Part shown: in pieces, positions 25,540-35,882 of the stretch | How the letters are laid out: every line of letters starts with the position of its first letter | Numbering within the stretch: position 1 is the stretch's first letter | The notes under the pieces: model-generated | What the model was told of the DNA's origin: nothing | The model's input: only the letters and a program-made list of their open reading frames with translations | Databases searched by the model: none | Assembly: GCF_018437265.1 (NCBI RefSeq) | Contig: NZ_JAAMFL010000002.1 | Span: 20,663 to 84,662 of the forward strand | Direction of reading: 5' to 3' | Origin: Fructobacillus parabroussonetiae | GTDB taxonomy: Bacteria > Bacillota > Bacilli > Lactobacillales > Lactobacillaceae | DNA: 64,000 nucleotides | Made by a program: the position numbers and the translations under genes

Positions 25540-27993
25540 ATGGTTGATTACAACTCAAAAGAGTACTTGGAACTCGTTGACAAGTGGTGGCGTGCTACCA
25601 ACTATCTGTCAGCTGGGATGATTTTTTTGAAGTCAAACCCATTGTTCTCAGTAACTAAGACGCCAATTCAAGCTGAAGACGTGAAGGTTAAGCCTATCGG
25701 GCACTGGGGAACGATCTCTGGTCAAACTTTCTTGTACGCTCACGCAAACCGTCTGATCAACAAGTATGATTTGAACATGTTCTACATCGGTGGACCAGGA
25801 CACGGTGGCCAGGTAATGGTTACCAACGCCTACCTCGATGGCGAATATACGGAAGACTACCCAGAAGTTACACAAGACTTGAAGGGTATGTCAACGTTGT
25901 TCAAGCGCTTCTCATTCCCAGGTGGAATTGGTTCGCACATGACGGCCCAAACGCCAGGTTCTTTGCACGAAGGTGGCGAATTGGGTTACTCATTGTCCCA
26001 CGCCTTCGGTGCTGTTTTGGATAACCCAGACCAAATCGCTTTCGCGGTTGTTGGTGATGGTGAAGCCGAAACTGGTCCATCAATGACTTCATGGCACTCA
26101 ATCAAGTTCTTGAATGCTAAGAACGATGGTGCTGTATTGCCTATCTTGGACTTGAACGGATTTAAGATTTCAAACCCAACGATCTTCTCACGTATGTCAG
26201 ATGAAGAAATCACGAACTTCTTCAAGGGTCTTGGCTACTCAGCTCGTTTCATCGAAAACGGCGATATCCACGACTACATGGCATATCACGAAAAGGCTGC
26301 GTCAATCTTTGACCAAGCCATCGAAGATATCCAAGCCATCCAAAAGGATGCCCGTGAAAACGGAAAGTATGAAGATGGAACGATCCCTTCATGGCCAGTG
26401 ATTATTGCTCGCTTGCCAAAGGGATGGGGTGGACCTACGCACGACCAAAAGGGAATGCCAATCGAAGATTCATTCCGTGCCCACCAAGTGCCATTGCCTC
26501 TTGGCCAAAACAACTTGGAAACGTTGCCACAATTCGAAGAATGGATGAACTCATACAAGCCTGAAGAATTGTTCAACGCTGACGGTTCATTGAAGGATGA
26601 ATTGAAGGCCATCGCTCCTAAGGGTGACAAGCGTATGTCTGCTAACCCTATTACGAACGGTGGACGTAAGCGCGGTGAAGATCTTAAGGATCTTGACTTG
26701 CCAGACTGGCACGAATACACGAACAACATCACTGCGGACAACCGTGGAACGATGTTGCCAGATGCCAACCACAACATGGACATGTTCACTTTGTCAACTT
26801 ACCTTGAAAAGGTAATGCAAATGAACCCTAAGTCATTCCGTTTCTTCGGACCTGATGAAACGATGTCTAACCGTTTGTGGAGCTTGTTCGACACGACTAA
26901 CCGTCAGTGGATGGAAGAAGTGAAGAACCCTAACGACCAATTCGAAGCCCCAGAAGGCCGTATCTTGGATGCTCAATTGTCTGAACACCAAGCTGAAGGT
27001 TGGTTGGAAGGTTATACGTTGACTGGTCGTGTTGGAATCTTCGCCTCATACGAATCATTCCTCCGCGTTGTCGACTCAATGATCACTCAGCACTTCAAGT
27101 GGTTGCGTCACGCTTCAGAACAAGCATGGCGTAATGACTACCCATCATTGAACTTGATTTCAACTTCTACTGCTTTCCAGCAGGACCACAACGGTTACAC
27201 TCACCAGGATCCTGGTATGTTGACTCACTTGGCCGAAAAGAAGTCTGACTTCATCCGTCAGTACTTGCCAGCCGATGGTAACGCTACTTTGGCTGTGATG
27301 GACCGTGCGTTCTCAGAACACTCAAAGGTTAACCACATGGTTATCTCAAAGCAACCACGTCAGCAATGGTTCTCAGCTGCTGAAGCTGAAGTACTTGCTA
27401 ACGAAGGTTTGGCTGTTATCGATTGGGCTTCTACTGCACCTTCTGCAAAGGTTGACATTACCTTCGCATCTGCAGGTACTGAACCTACAATCGAAACGTT
27501 GGCTGCCCTTTGGTTGGTTAACCAAGAATTCCCAGACGTTAAGTTCCGTTACGTTAACGTTGTTGAATTGCTTCGCTTGCAGAAGAAGTCAGAAGCAGCC
27601 GGCAACGACGAACGCGAATTGTCTGCTGACGAATTCAACAAGTTCTTCCAAGCTGATACACCAGTTATCTTCGGATTCCACGGATACGAAGACTTGGTTG
27701 AATCATTCTTCTTCGAACGTAAGTTCCGCGGTGATGTATACGTTCACGGTTACCGTGAAGATGGTGACATTACGACGACTTATGACATGCGTGTTTACTC
27801 ACACCTTGATCGCTTCCACCAAGCTAAGGAAGCTGTCGAAGTCCTTTCAGAACGTGGCGTAATCGATCAAGCTGCTGCTGACACATTCATCTCAAAGATG
27901 GATGACATCTTGGCAAAGCACATGAAGGTTACCCGTGAAGAAGGTCGAGACATCGAAGAATTCACGAAGTGGCAATGGTCAGCTTTGAAGTAA
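25540..27993 (+). CDS. xfp: Xylulose-5-P/fructose-6-P phosphoketolase
   Basis: 817 residues. Thiamine-diphosphate enzyme that splits xylulose-5-P (and possibly fructose-6-P) to acetyl-P plus glyceraldehyde-3-P (or erythrose-4-P), the key step of heterolactic fermentation. Seen: [46 protein letters not shown], and the TPP/Mg site GDGEAETGP near residue 175. ATG 25540 is chosen with SD AAGGAG 10 nt upstream; an in-frame GTG 27 nt upstream lacks a well-spaced SD. The codon use is strongly biased, as expected for a highly expressed enzyme. Closest in wording to Leuconostoc phosphoketolases. Confidence 0.97.
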   Translation: MVDYNSKEYLELVDKWWRATNYLSAGMIFLKSNPLFSVTKTPIQAEDVKVKPIGHWGTISGQTFLYAHANRLINKYDLNMFYIGGPGHGGQVMVTNAYLDGEYTEDYPEVTQDLKGMSTLFKRFSFPGGIGSHMTAQTPGSLHEGGELGYSLSHAFGAVLDNPDQIAFAVVGDGEAETGPSMTSWHSIKFLNAKNDGAVLPILDLNGFKISNPTIFSRMSDEEITNFFKGLGYSARFIENGDIHDYMAYHEKAASIFDQAIEDIQAIQKDARENGKYEDGTIPSWPVIIARLPKGWGGPTHDQKGMPIEDSFRAHQVPLPLGQNNLETLPQFEEWMNSYKPEELFNADGSLKDELKAIAPKGDKRMSANPITNGGRKRGEDLKDLDLPDWHEYTNNITADNRGTMLPDANHNMDMFTLSTYLEKVMQMNPKSFRFFGPDETMSNRLWSLFDTTNRQWMEEVKNPNDQFEAPEGRILDAQLSEHQAEGWLEGYTLTGRVGIFASYESFLRVVDSMITQHFKWLRHASEQAWRNDYPSLNLISTSTAFQQDHNGYTHQDPGMLTHLAEKKSDFIRQYLPADGNATLAVMDRAFSEHSKVNHMVISKQPRQQWFSAAEAEVLANEGLAVIDWASTAPSAKVDITFASAGTEPTIETLAALWLVNQEFPDVKFRYVNVVELLRLQKKSEAAGNDERELSADEFNKFFQADTPVIFGFHGYEDLVESFFFERKFRGDVYVHGYREDGDITTTYDMRVYSHLDRFHQAKEAVEVLSERGVIDQAAADTFISKMDDILAKHMKVTREEGRDIEEFTKWQWSALK

Positions 27994-28009
27994 GCTGAAC
28001 ACCCTTCGA

Positions 28010-28038
28010 AAAGGACGAGCATTGCTCGTCCTTTTTTT
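28010..28038 (+). terminator. xfp terminator
   Basis: AAAGGACGAGC-ATT-GCTCGTCCTTTTTTT. Confidence 0.92.
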
Positions 28039-28117
28039 GTACAATCAAAGACTTTGACAAAAGGCTGCGCCTCTCTTTTGATTTTTGCTATAATAACCCT
28101 AATTGGAAAGGGACGCT

Positions 28118-28945
28118 ATGATGAACAAAATCAAATTGATTTCAATCGATATTGACGGGACACTTTTAAACGATAACCGTGAAATTACGCCGGCCGTTAA
28201 GGCTGCCGTACAAGAGGCAAATGAACAAGGAATTTACGTCGTTATCACAACTGGACGACCAGCAACCGGCGTCAAAAATGTGATTGAGGAACTTGGCCTT
28301 GTATCAGACAATCAGTATGTGATCACACACAATGGTGGTATGGCACAATCGACTGACCATTCGAAGATGATTTATCATGAAACGCTACCTTGGTCATTGT
28401 TTAAAGAAGCAGAGGCCTTTGCACAACAACAGCAGGCTTACCTTCAAATTGAATCTGACGAATTTGCCTACACAATGGCTCGTGAACAAAATGTCTTTGT
28501 GTCTCAGGAAAACTTCGTGGTGCAATTGCCGCTCAAAGTCGTGGATTCCCTCGCCGATGTGCAGGATGTGCCCTTTGTAAAGGCCATGCTGATTGGCGAA
28601 AAGAACTTTATGGACCGCGTTCAAGAGCAAGTGCCAACTGATTTAAAGGAACAAGCGAACGTGGTGCGTTCAACACCGAATAACTTGGAATTTATGAATA
28701 AGGATGCCTCTAAGGGAGCGGCAATGCTGGCCCTCGCTGCTAAGCTGGGCATTCAAGCCGAAGAAACGATGGCCATTGGTGACCAGGAAAACGATGTGAC
28801 GATGATTCGCCAAGCGGGTATTGGTGTTGCAATGGGCAATGCGGTGCCGATGATTCAAGAGGCAGCTGACGTACAAACGACAGATAACAACCATGATGGC
28901 GTGGCAAATGCGATCCGCCGTTACGCATTAAATTCGACATTTTAG
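28118..28945 (+). CDS. Cof-type HAD-IIB sugar-phosphatase
   Basis: 275 residues. HAD motif I DIDGTLLND near residue 11, motif II TTGRP near 43, motif III Lys, and motif IV GDQENDVTMIRQAGIGVAMGNA near 225, with a C2B cap between. These enzymes dephosphorylate sugar phosphates or related metabolites; the specificity is not predictable. ATG 28118 follows AAAGGG by 6 nt. An extended -10 (TGC-TATAAT, 28086-28094) drives it. It sits between phosphoketolase and prs but is separately terminated. Confidence 0.9.
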   Translation: MMNKIKLISIDIDGTLLNDNREITPAVKAAVQEANEQGIYVVITTGRPATGVKNVIEELGLVSDNQYVITHNGGMAQSTDHSKMIYHETLPWSLFKEAEAFAQQQQAYLQIESDEFAYTMAREQNVFVSQENFVVQLPLKVVDSLADVQDVPFVKAMLIGEKNFMDRVQEQVPTDLKEQANVVRSTPNNLEFMNKDASKGAAMLALAAKLGIQAEETMAIGDQENDVTMIRQAGIGVAMGNAVPMIQEAADVQTTDNNHDGVANAIRRYALNSTF

Positions 28946-28950
28946 ATTTC

Positions 28951-28981
28951 AGAGGGCGCAGTGAAAAGCGTCCTCTTTTTT
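28951..28981 (+). terminator. Terminator of the HAD gene
   Basis: AGAGGGCGC/GCGTCCTCT stem (one mismatch), then T6. Confidence 0.8.
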
Positions 28982-29042
28982 AATGCATTTTTGTTATAAT
29001 AGAGTGGTAATCTTGCAAATGATGCTTGGAGTAAATGAATCT

Positions 29043-30023
29043 ATGTCACAGTCAAATATTAAGCTCTTTTCGCTCTCATCCAACCACCCCTTAGCTGAAA
29101 AAGTTGCTGCTGAAGTCGGCGTGCCGCTTTCTGATATTTCAGTAAAGCGCTTTGCTGATGGTGAAGTGCAGATCAACATTGAAGAATCTGTTCGTGGTGC
29201 GAATGTCTTTGTTATCCAATCAACGTCACAACCTGTTAATGATAACTTGATGGAATTGTTGATTATGATTGACGCCTTGAAGCGTGCTTCGGCCGAACAA
29301 ATCAATGTGGTTTTGCCATATTATGGTTATGCTCGCCAGGACCGTAAGGCACGTTCTCGCGAACCAATTACGGCAAAGCTTGTGGCAAACATGATTGAAC
29401 GAGCAGGTGCTACTCGAGTGATGGCACTCGACCTCCACGCTGCACAAATCCAAGGGTTCTTCGATTTGCCAATGGATCACTTGCAGGGCGCACCACTTTT
29501 GGCCGATTACCTGATTGAAACAGGCATCGCCGACAAGGAAAACGCTGTTGTCGTTTCACCCGACCATGGTGGGATGACGCGTGCGCGCAATTTGAATAAC
29601 ATGCTTGGACTTGAAGCACCGGTTGCCGTGATCGATAAGCGCCGGCCCAAGCCAAACGTAGCCGAAGTTGGCTCGATTGTTGGTGACGTTGCTGGTAAGA
29701 CGGCCATTATGGTTGATGACATGATTGATACAGCTGGAACCATTACCCAGGGCGCACAGCTTGTGCTCGAACATGGTGCCAAGGAAGTTTATGTGGCTGC
29801 TTCGCACGCCGTCTTCTCAGGTCCAGCTTTGGAACGTTTGCAAAACTCCGTTTTCACAAAAGTTATCGTGACGGATTCAATCAATTTGCCTGACTCAAAG
29901 AAGTTTGACAAGTTGGAAATAGTTTCCGTTGGCGAACTGATTGGAGAGGCCATCCGTCGAGTTTCAATGAATGAGGCGATTAGTCCATTGTTCAAGCACC
30001 GTTTCCGTCGTCGCAATCAATAA
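29043..30023 (+). CDS. prs: Ribose-phosphate pyrophosphokinase
   Basis: 326 residues, normal for class I PRPP synthase, which makes PRPP from ribose-5-P and ATP for nucleotide, His and Trp synthesis. Seen: [16 protein letters not shown], the [14 protein letters not shown]/Mg loop near residue 95, [15 protein letters not shown] near 170, and the PRPP loop [15 protein letters not shown] near 220. The ATG at 29043 has GGAG 11 nt upstream; the frame extends further upstream into the promoter. An extended -10 TGT-TATAAT (28992-29000) precedes it. Confidence 0.96.
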   Translation: MSQSNIKLFSLSSNHPLAEKVAAEVGVPLSDISVKRFADGEVQINIEESVRGANVFVIQSTSQPVNDNLMELLIMIDALKRASAEQINVVLPYYGYARQDRKARSREPITAKLVANMIERAGATRVMALDLHAAQIQGFFDLPMDHLQGAPLLADYLIETGIADKENAVVVSPDHGGMTRARNLNNMLGLEAPVAVIDKRRPKPNVAEVGSIVGDVAGKTAIMVDDMIDTAGTITQGAQLVLEHGAKEVYVAASHAVFSGPALERLQNSVFTKVIVTDSINLPDSKKFDKLEIVSVGELIGEAIRRVSMNEAISPLFKHRFRRRNQ

Positions 30024-30037
30024 ATTTAAAAAAGAAC

Positions 30038-30111
30038 TGTCTTTTGAAATGAAAAGCAAAGGACAGGCTTACGAAAAATGTCATTTTTAAGATGGCATTT
30101 TTTTGTGAAGT
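30038..30111 (+). terminator. Two consecutive hairpins after prs
   Basis: First CTGTC.TTTTG/CAAAG.GACAG (about 30038-30067), then AAATGTCAT/ATGGCATTT with T7 (about 30077-30111). The second is the likely terminator. Confidence 0.7.
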
Positions 30112-30194
30112 TTTTCAGTAAATAAAGCAACCTTAGTCGCTAGTATGTTAGAATAACTCATGTATATTAATTTTTTTATATGGAGATGGGGTTT

Positions 30195-30905
30195 ATGTAT
30201 AAAATCTTAGTCGTCGATGACGAAAAACCAATTTCAGATATCATTAAATTCAACTTGGTTAAGGAAGGCTACGAAGTTGTAACAGCGAGTGATGGCCAGG
30301 AAGCTTTGGATATGTATCGTTCCGAAAACCCCGACCTGGTACTGCTCGATCAAATGTTGCCTGAAATTGAAGGAATCGAAGTGCTCCGTCAAATCCGTGC
30401 CAAGGATAAGACGCCGGTCATTATGGTGACGGCTAAGGATTCCGAAATTGATAAGGTCATTGGACTTGAAATGGGTGCGGATGACTATATCACAAAACCA
30501 TTCTCCAATCGCGAGATGGTTGCCCGTGTAAAGGCAAACTTGCGTAACCGCCACACTTCTGGTCAAAATGATGATAGTTCACTGAACCAAGATGATATTC
30601 AACTTGGTAACTTGGTCATTCACACCAAGACTTACATGGTGACTAAGGACGGTGTTGATGTCGAATTGACACACCGTGAATTCGAATTGTTGGCCTATAT
30701 GGCCCAACACATTGGCCAGGTGATGAACCGTGAAAACCTACTCCGTCAGGTTTGGGGATATGATTACTTCGGCGACGTTCGTGCTGTTGATGTAACGGTT
30801 CGACGTTTGCGTGAAAAGATTGAAGATGTGCCATCACATCCCGTTTGGTTGGGAACTCGCCGTGGTGTGGGTTACTTCCTTTCATCAGGTAAACAAGGTC
30901 AATAA
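30195..30905 (+). CDS. walR: Response regulator WalR (YycF)
   Basis: 236 residues, OmpR family. Receiver domain 1-118 with the acidic pair in VVDDEK, phospho-acceptor Asp in VLLDQMLP near residue 53 and the conserved Lys in [10 protein letters not shown]; winged-helix DNA-binding domain 135-234 ([26 protein letters not shown]). It controls cell-wall turnover and is usually essential in Firmicutes. ATG 30195 has GGAG 9 nt upstream. An extended -10 (TGT-TAGAAT, 30146-30154) precedes the gene. Confidence 0.95.
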   Translation: MYKILVVDDEKPISDIIKFNLVKEGYEVVTASDGQEALDMYRSENPDLVLLDQMLPEIEGIEVLRQIRAKDKTPVIMVTAKDSEIDKVIGLEMGADDYITKPFSNREMVARVKANLRNRHTSGQNDDSSLNQDDIQLGNLVIHTKTYMVTKDGVDVELTHREFELLAYMAQHIGQVMNRENLLRQVWGYDYFGDVRAVDVTVRRLREKIEDVPSHPVWLGTRRGVGYFLSSGKQGQ

Positions 30906-30945
30906 TTACAATTGAGGAGGACAAGGCAAAAGCCAGTCTGCGAAT

Positions 30946-32787
30946 ATGAATTTTTTTGCTAAAACTTTACAATCGATTCGCTTCCGACTGTCGCTCGTCT
31001 TTGTTCTCTTTTTTGTTGTCTTATTTGAGTCGGTTGGGATTTTCTTCGTTCACCAAATTGAGTCTTCCGATCTGGTAACTTCAGCTGACCGTCTGACAAT
31101 GCCAACCTATATTCAAGGTAAAATTGTCCGTGGTTTGACGAATCCGACCGATTCGTCGGCAAAAAATGCCATGGATACTTCGGTGCGCGAATTTGACGAT
31201 AAGATGATTGATAATGTTGTCGTCTTTGATATGAAGGGCAACATCGTTAGTGATCAAAACGGGTTGACGAAAACGAGTAATCGAAGTCGCCATCTGGATA
31301 CGAATACACAATTAGCGTTGAAGAGTAGCTCAGCTTATCGGCGTGTTCGGACAAACGACGGCTCCAATGGTCAAGAAGTGATTGTGACGACACCTTTGAA
31401 GAACGGTAAACAAACTGTGGGTGCCGTCGTGGTCTACGGAAGCCTTCATGAGATTTATACGAATGCTCGGCGGGTGATGTGGCTCTTTATCTTAGCTGGT
31501 ATTCTAACCGTCTTGGCTGCCATTTATCTTGGTTTCATTCTGTCGCGAACCGTGACGAAGCCAATTGAGCAAATCGCCAAACAGACGGCCAGAATCACGG
31601 CTGGTGACTATGCCATGGTGAACAAAATCGCAGGTTCAAATGAAATCGCGACTTTGGCACAATCCGTCAATGTCATGTCGCAAAAGATTGCCTCATCAAC
31701 GGAAATGATTTCTAATGAAAAGAATCGTTTGTATTCGGTTTTGCATCACATGACGGATGGCGTTTTGTTGACGGATGCGAGAGGTCGATTAACCATCATT
31801 AACCAGGCTGCTTCGGACTATCTAAAAGTCAATGAGTACGAAGCCCTTGGGCAACCAGTCTTTGATGTCTTGGACATGCCGGAATACCAAAACATTCGTG
31901 ATCTAATCAAGTCGAAGGAACCGTTTACCATGGATCTAGGGGAACGGATTATTGAAGTCCGTATTTCCATGATTAAAGACCCTTCTGGGATGATTAACGC
32001 CTTAATTTTGATTTTGCACGATGTTACCCTGCAATTGAAGACCGAAGCAGATCGGAAGAATTTCGTTTCGAATGTTTCTCACGAGCTTCGGACTCCCCTG
32101 ACTTCTGTCACTTCATATGTCGAAGCCTTGGCTGACGGGGCAAAGGATAATCCAGAAACCTTGGACGCCTTTTTGTCGGTAATTCAAAACGAAACCGATC
32201 GCATGACGCGGATGGTCAGCGACCTTCTTGAGTTATCGCGTATTGATCAAGGCACGATGGAACTCAAAACGGAATTGGTGAACCTGCATGCCATGGTGAA
32301 CTTCGTTTTGAACCGTTTTGACATGATTTTGAAAACAGATAACACTAAGCAAACAAAGCATCCCTTACACATTGTGCGTCACATTCTTGACGAAGAGCTT
32401 TGGGCCGATGTTGATCACGATAAGATTATGCAAGTGCTGGATAATCTATTAAACAATGCCTTTAAGTACTCACCCGATGGTGGAACAATCACGGTCGGCC
32501 TTGATAAAGTCGGTGATAAGGCCCGTGTTAGTGTCTCGGATCAGGGACTTGGTATTCCGCTTGAGGATCAAAAGCAAGTCTTTAATCGTTTCTTCCGTGT
32601 TGATAAGTCCCGTTCTCGGGCCATGGGCGGCACTGGTCTAGGCCTTGCAATTTCCAAGGAAGTGATTGAGACACTTGGTGGTAAAATATGGGTAGAATCG
32701 AAGGAGGGCGTCGGTTCGACTTTCTACTTTGAATTAGATAACGTGGATGACGACCTGCTCTCAGAAGATACTCAGTGGGACGAATAA
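30946..32787 (+). CDS. walK: Sensor histidine kinase WalK (YycG)
   Basis: 613 residues. Helix 1 (about 15-35), an extracellular sensor (about 36-175), helix 2 (about 178-200), a HAMP domain (ILSRTVTKPIEQIAKQTARI), a PAS domain (about 260-365), HisKA with FVSNVSHELRTPLTSV near 375, and HATPase_c with DNLLNNAFKYSPDGG, SDQGLGIPLED and GGTGLGLAIS. It senses wall status (lipid II or hydrolase products) and phosphorylates WalR. The nearest strong SD (GAGGAGG, 30914-30920) is 25 nt from this ATG and no in-frame start lies closer, so start efficiency is odd. htrA follows. Confidence 0.95.
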   Translation: MNFFAKTLQSIRFRLSLVFVLFFVVLFESVGIFFVHQIESSDLVTSADRLTMPTYIQGKIVRGLTNPTDSSAKNAMDTSVREFDDKMIDNVVVFDMKGNIVSDQNGLTKTSNRSRHLDTNTQLALKSSSAYRRVRTNDGSNGQEVIVTTPLKNGKQTVGAVVVYGSLHEIYTNARRVMWLFILAGILTVLAAIYLGFILSRTVTKPIEQIAKQTARITAGDYAMVNKIAGSNEIATLAQSVNVMSQKIASSTEMISNEKNRLYSVLHHMTDGVLLTDARGRLTIINQAASDYLKVNEYEALGQPVFDVLDMPEYQNIRDLIKSKEPFTMDLGERIIEVRISMIKDPSGMINALILILHDVTLQLKTEADRKNFVSNVSHELRTPLTSVTSYVEALADGAKDNPETLDAFLSVIQNETDRMTRMVSDLLELSRIDQGTMELKTELVNLHAMVNFVLNRFDMILKTDNTKQTKHPLHIVRHILDEELWADVDHDKIMQVLDNLLNNAFKYSPDGGTITVGLDKVGDKARVSVSDQGLGIPLEDQKQVFNRFFRVDKSRSRAMGGTGLGLAISKEVIETLGGKIWVESKEGVGSTFYFELDNVDDDLLSEDTQWDE

Positions 32788-32854
32788 GAATAGTATTAAT
32801 TTTTGATTAATGCGAATCGGCTAAGCTTAATAGAGCAAAAAACTGGAGTGCATG

Positions 32855-33988
32855 ATGGAAAGTAAGCTCACAAAATTAATTTTGGCTGGTGCCTTTGCCG
32901 GTCTGATCGGTGGTTCAGCTGTTTTGGCTGGTCAGGAAATCTACCAAAACTATCAGGTAACCCATTCAAAAGTATTGACGGAAGCCAACACAACCAAACA
33001 ATTGACGTCATCGGATACGGCATCAACGGCCTATTCAAAAGTTGCCAACGCGGTTGTCTCGGTCGTGAACTTTAAAAAGTCCGGCTCCAACTACGAAGAA
33101 TCCTCCGAAGGATCGGGTGTTGTTTATAAGAAGGCCGATGGTTCGGCTTTTATTGTGACGAACAACCACGTGATTGACGGCGCGGCGAAGATTCAGATTA
33201 TCACGAATGACAACCGAACGATCGTCGCTGATTTGGTTGGTAAGGATTCGCTAACGGATTTGGCAGTATTAAAAGTCACTGATGGGGATGACCTGTCAGC
33301 TGCCTCTTTTGGCGATTCTGAAAAGATTGCGGTTGGACAAAAGGTACTCGCTATCGGATCACCATTAGGATCGGAATATGCTTCTTCTGTAACAGAAGGA
33401 ATTATTTCCGCCACGAAGCGCCTGGTGAACTCGGATGATACCTCCAACACGAATTACGGTGGTTCAACAGTCATCCAAACGGATGCGGCCATTAATCCAG
33501 GTAACTCGGGTGGACCATTGATTAACTTTGCGGGGCAGATTGTTGGCATTAACTCAATGAAGTTGTCGTCATCATCTTCTGGAACCGCAGTTGAGGGGAT
33601 TGGCTTTGCCATTCCGTCGGATCAGGTTGTTGACATCGTCAATAAGCTGGTAAAGTTTGGTAAAGTCACCCGTCCAGCGCTTGGTATTTCGATGATTAAC
33701 CTGTCCCAGGTACCAGCCGATGAACAGAAGTCTACTTTGAAACTGCCAACGGAAGTCTCAGGTGGGGTCGTTGTCTATAAGGTGAACGCTAGCTCACCAG
33801 CCGCAAAGGCCGGCTTGAAGAAATACGATCTGATTGTGGCCATCGACGGTAAGAGCGTTTCAACGCAGGCTGACTTGCGTGAAAAGCTCTATAAGTATAA
33901 GGTTGGCGATAAGATCAAGTTAACCTACTACCGTGGTAGTGAGAAGAAGACCGTAACGGTGAAGTTGAACCAGACTTTGCAATCGTAA
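32855..33988 (+). CDS. htrA: Serine protease HtrA/DegP-type
   Basis: 377 residues. One N-terminal membrane anchor (about 8-28), a Ser/Thr-rich spacer, a trypsin-like domain with the triad His in TNNHVIDGAA, Asp in DSLTDLAVLKV and Ser in NPGNSGGPLIN, and one C-terminal PDZ domain (about 275-375; VNASSPAAKAGLKKYDLIVAIDGKSV). It degrades misfolded exported proteins at the cell surface. ATG 32855 is 6 nt after GGAG; the ATG at 32852 is closer than usual. It follows walK by 67 nt, as yycX/htrA does in other Firmicutes. Confidence 0.95.
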   Translation: MESKLTKLILAGAFAGLIGGSAVLAGQEIYQNYQVTHSKVLTEANTTKQLTSSDTASTAYSKVANAVVSVVNFKKSGSNYEESSEGSGVVYKKADGSAFIVTNNHVIDGAAKIQIITNDNRTIVADLVGKDSLTDLAVLKVTDGDDLSAASFGDSEKIAVGQKVLAIGSPLGSEYASSVTEGIISATKRLVNSDDTSNTNYGGSTVIQTDAAINPGNSGGPLINFAGQIVGINSMKLSSSSSGTAVEGIGFAIPSDQVVDIVNKLVKFGKVTRPALGISMINLSQVPADEQKSTLKLPTEVSGGVVVYKVNASSPAAKAGLKKYDLIVAIDGKSVSTQADLREKLYKYKVGDKIKLTYYRGSEKKTVTVKLNQTLQS

Positions 33989-34006
33989 AGAAACGGTAAT
34001 ATCAAA

Positions 34007-34040
34007 TGAAAACATCCTCAGCATGCTGCTGGGGCTGTTT
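34007..34040 (+). terminator. htrA terminator
   Basis: AACATCCTCAGCA/TGCTGGGGCTGTT stem with a short loop and T5. Confidence 0.8.
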
Positions 34041-34135
34041 TTAATTTGGTTCGCCCAGACTTTTCAAAAGTCAAGACTACTGGTTATGAATGAATTTTGC
34101 TATACTAAAAAAAGCGAAAGTTTAGGAGAAAAATC

Positions 34136-34777
34136 ATGATTGTAATGGCAGGAACAATTGGCGCAGGCAAGACGTCCTTGACGGACCTTTTGGCTGATCA
34201 CTTGGGGGCGAAGGCCTTCTATGAAAGTGTTGATAACAACCCAATTCTGCCACTTTTTTACAAGGACCCAAAGAAGTATGCCTTTCTTCTTCAGGTTTAC
34301 TTTTTAAATAGTCGTTTGGACCAAATCATGGCGGCTCAAAAAGAAGAACAATCGATCATTGATCGTTCAATCTTTGAAGACGCCCTCCTTTTTAAGTTAA
34401 ATGCTGATTTGGGCCGGGCCACGCATACCGAAGTGGCCATCTATAAGGACTTGGTCGATAACGTCTTAGAAGAAGTGGACGAAGAAAATCAGCTGAAGAC
34501 ACCGGACCTATTAATCCATGTCCGTGTCTCACTCGAGACCATGTTGAAGCGCATTGCAAAGCGTGGCCGTCCTTACGAACAGGTTGAACAAGACCCTGAT
34601 CTATACCAGTACTACAAGGATTTGAACGAACGCTATGAGGAGTGGATTGGACAGTACGACCGCTCACCAAAGCTCATTATTAACGGGGACGAATTGAACT
34701 TTGTCGAAGACGCTGCCGCCCGTGAGCAGGTCTTGAAGATGATTGATGAAAAGCTGGCTGAAGTGAAAGCGAGCTAA
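34136..34777 (+). CDS. Deoxynucleoside kinase (dGK/dAK family)
   Basis: 213 residues. The P-loop GTIGAGKTSLT is at residues 6-16, the substrate segment SVDNNPILPLFYKDP near 32, the DRS motif in SIIDRSIFEDAL near 67 and the lid KRIAKRGRPYEQ near 140. It phosphorylates purine or pyrimidine deoxynucleosides for dNTP salvage. SD AGGAG and a -10 (TATACT, 34100-34105) precede the ATG. It is monocistronic and convergent with the nucleoside hydrolase, both serving nucleoside salvage. Confidence 0.9.
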   Translation: MIVMAGTIGAGKTSLTDLLADHLGAKAFYESVDNNPILPLFYKDPKKYAFLLQVYFLNSRLDQIMAAQKEEQSIIDRSIFEDALLFKLNADLGRATHTEVAIYKDLVDNVLEEVDEENQLKTPDLLIHVRVSLETMLKRIAKRGRPYEQVEQDPDLYQYYKDLNERYEEWIGQYDRSPKLIINGDELNFVEDAAAREQVLKMIDEKLAEVKAS

Positions 34778-34782
34778 TAAAA

Positions 34783-34824
34783 AATGCTTAACATCTGTCA
34801 AAACAGATTGTTAAACATTTTTCT
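34783..34824. terminator. Bidirectional terminator
   Basis: AAAATG.TTAAC..CTGT / ACAG..GTTAA.CATTTTT imperfect long stem between convergent genes. Confidence 0.7.
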
Positions 34825-34836
34825 TTGAAGAGTGAA

Positions 34837-35793
34837 TTAAGCTAGAACAGCTAACATCATCCTTTGGAAGTCATGGACGAAGCGGTCTTGGTCAACAAGA
34901 ATCGCGGCCTTTGACGTTGTTTCATCCAGTAATTTCTCTGTATCACCGATGGTCCGGCCGTAATCACCGGTCACCTTGTCTGTTGTGACCTTCATGTTGA
35001 GAGGCAGGGTGTCAATATAATCGGGTTGCACAGCCACAGCAACAGCAAGCGGATCGTGCAAAGCGGCGCCACGTTTGTCAATGTCGAGGTTATAGTAGGC
35101 ATCGATGTAATAATCCATGATGTCGGCGTATAGTTGCCCCTTTTGGTTACCAAGAGCACGCCATTCGGCCGTTTCCTTCTTCGTCAAGAGCGTTCGAAGG
35201 GTGACGTCCAAACCGACCATTGTTAGTTTTTCTTGTTGCTGGAAAACGGTGTTGGCTGCTTCCGGGTCTTGATTAATGTTGGCTTCTGTAAAAGGGGTCA
35301 CGTTACCAGGAACCGTCAAGGCACCACCCATTAAGGTTGTCTGGCCAATCAAATGGGCGATGGCCGGATCCTTTTCAAGGGCCAGGGCCAAGTTGGTTAG
35401 AGGACCAGTTGGCAAGTAAATGAGTTCGTCTTGATATTGATGGGCCGCTTCGATCAAAAAGTCGATGCCGGATTGCGCGTCAACCTGTCGTGATGATTTG
35501 GGAACAGCTACGTCACCGACCCCGTTTTTGCCGTGAATCGTTTTTGAGACGGGCATGACGGAAAAGTCGTCAGTAGTTGTCGAGTGACGAGCACCATAGA
35601 AGACGGGAACGTCAGAAGCGCCTAAAAGGTCCAATAGATCGAGCGAGTTTTGCGCAGTGACGTCTGTCAGATTATTGCCATATGAAGCGATAATCCCGAT
35701 TAGGTCAATGTCTTGGTGGCCAACTGCATAGGCCAGGGCCAAGGCATCATCGATTCCGGTATCGAGATCTAAAATCATTTTATAACGTGGCAT
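34837..35793 (-). CDS. Nucleoside hydrolase (IUNH family)
   Basis: 318 residues. The Ca-binding signature DLDTGIDDALALAYA is near residue 9, IASYGNNLTDVTAQNSLDLLDLLG near 35, and GALTVPGNVTPFTEANINQDPEAA near 150 supplies the ribose contacts. It cleaves the N-glycosidic bond of ribonucleosides, giving base plus ribose, which RbsK (4553) could then recycle. ATG 35793 has SD AAGGAG; the upstream in-frame extension is hydrophobic with no SD and would overlap the divergent fnr start, so it is rejected. Confidence 0.9.
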   Translation of the reverse strand: MPRYKMILDLDTGIDDALALAYAVGHQDIDLIGIIASYGNNLTDVTAQNSLDLLDLLGASDVPVFYGARHSTTTDDFSVMPVSKTIHGKNGVGDVAVPKSSRQVDAQSGIDFLIEAAHQYQDELIYLPTGPLTNLALALEKDPAIAHLIGQTTLMGGALTVPGNVTPFTEANINQDPEAANTVFQQQEKLTMVGLDVTLRTLLTKKETAEWRALGNQKGQLYADIMDYYIDAYYNLDIDKRGAALHDPLAVAVAVQPDYIDTLPLNMKVTTDKVTGDYGRTIGDTEKLLDETTSKAAILVDQDRFVHDFQRMMLAVLA

Positions 35794-35882
35794 TGAAAGT
35801 CTCCTTTGTTTCGGTACAATAAGTATAGCAAAAAAAGCGAGCGAAAAGAGCGCCTTTTTAAGAAAGTTTTGGTAAAATCCGA

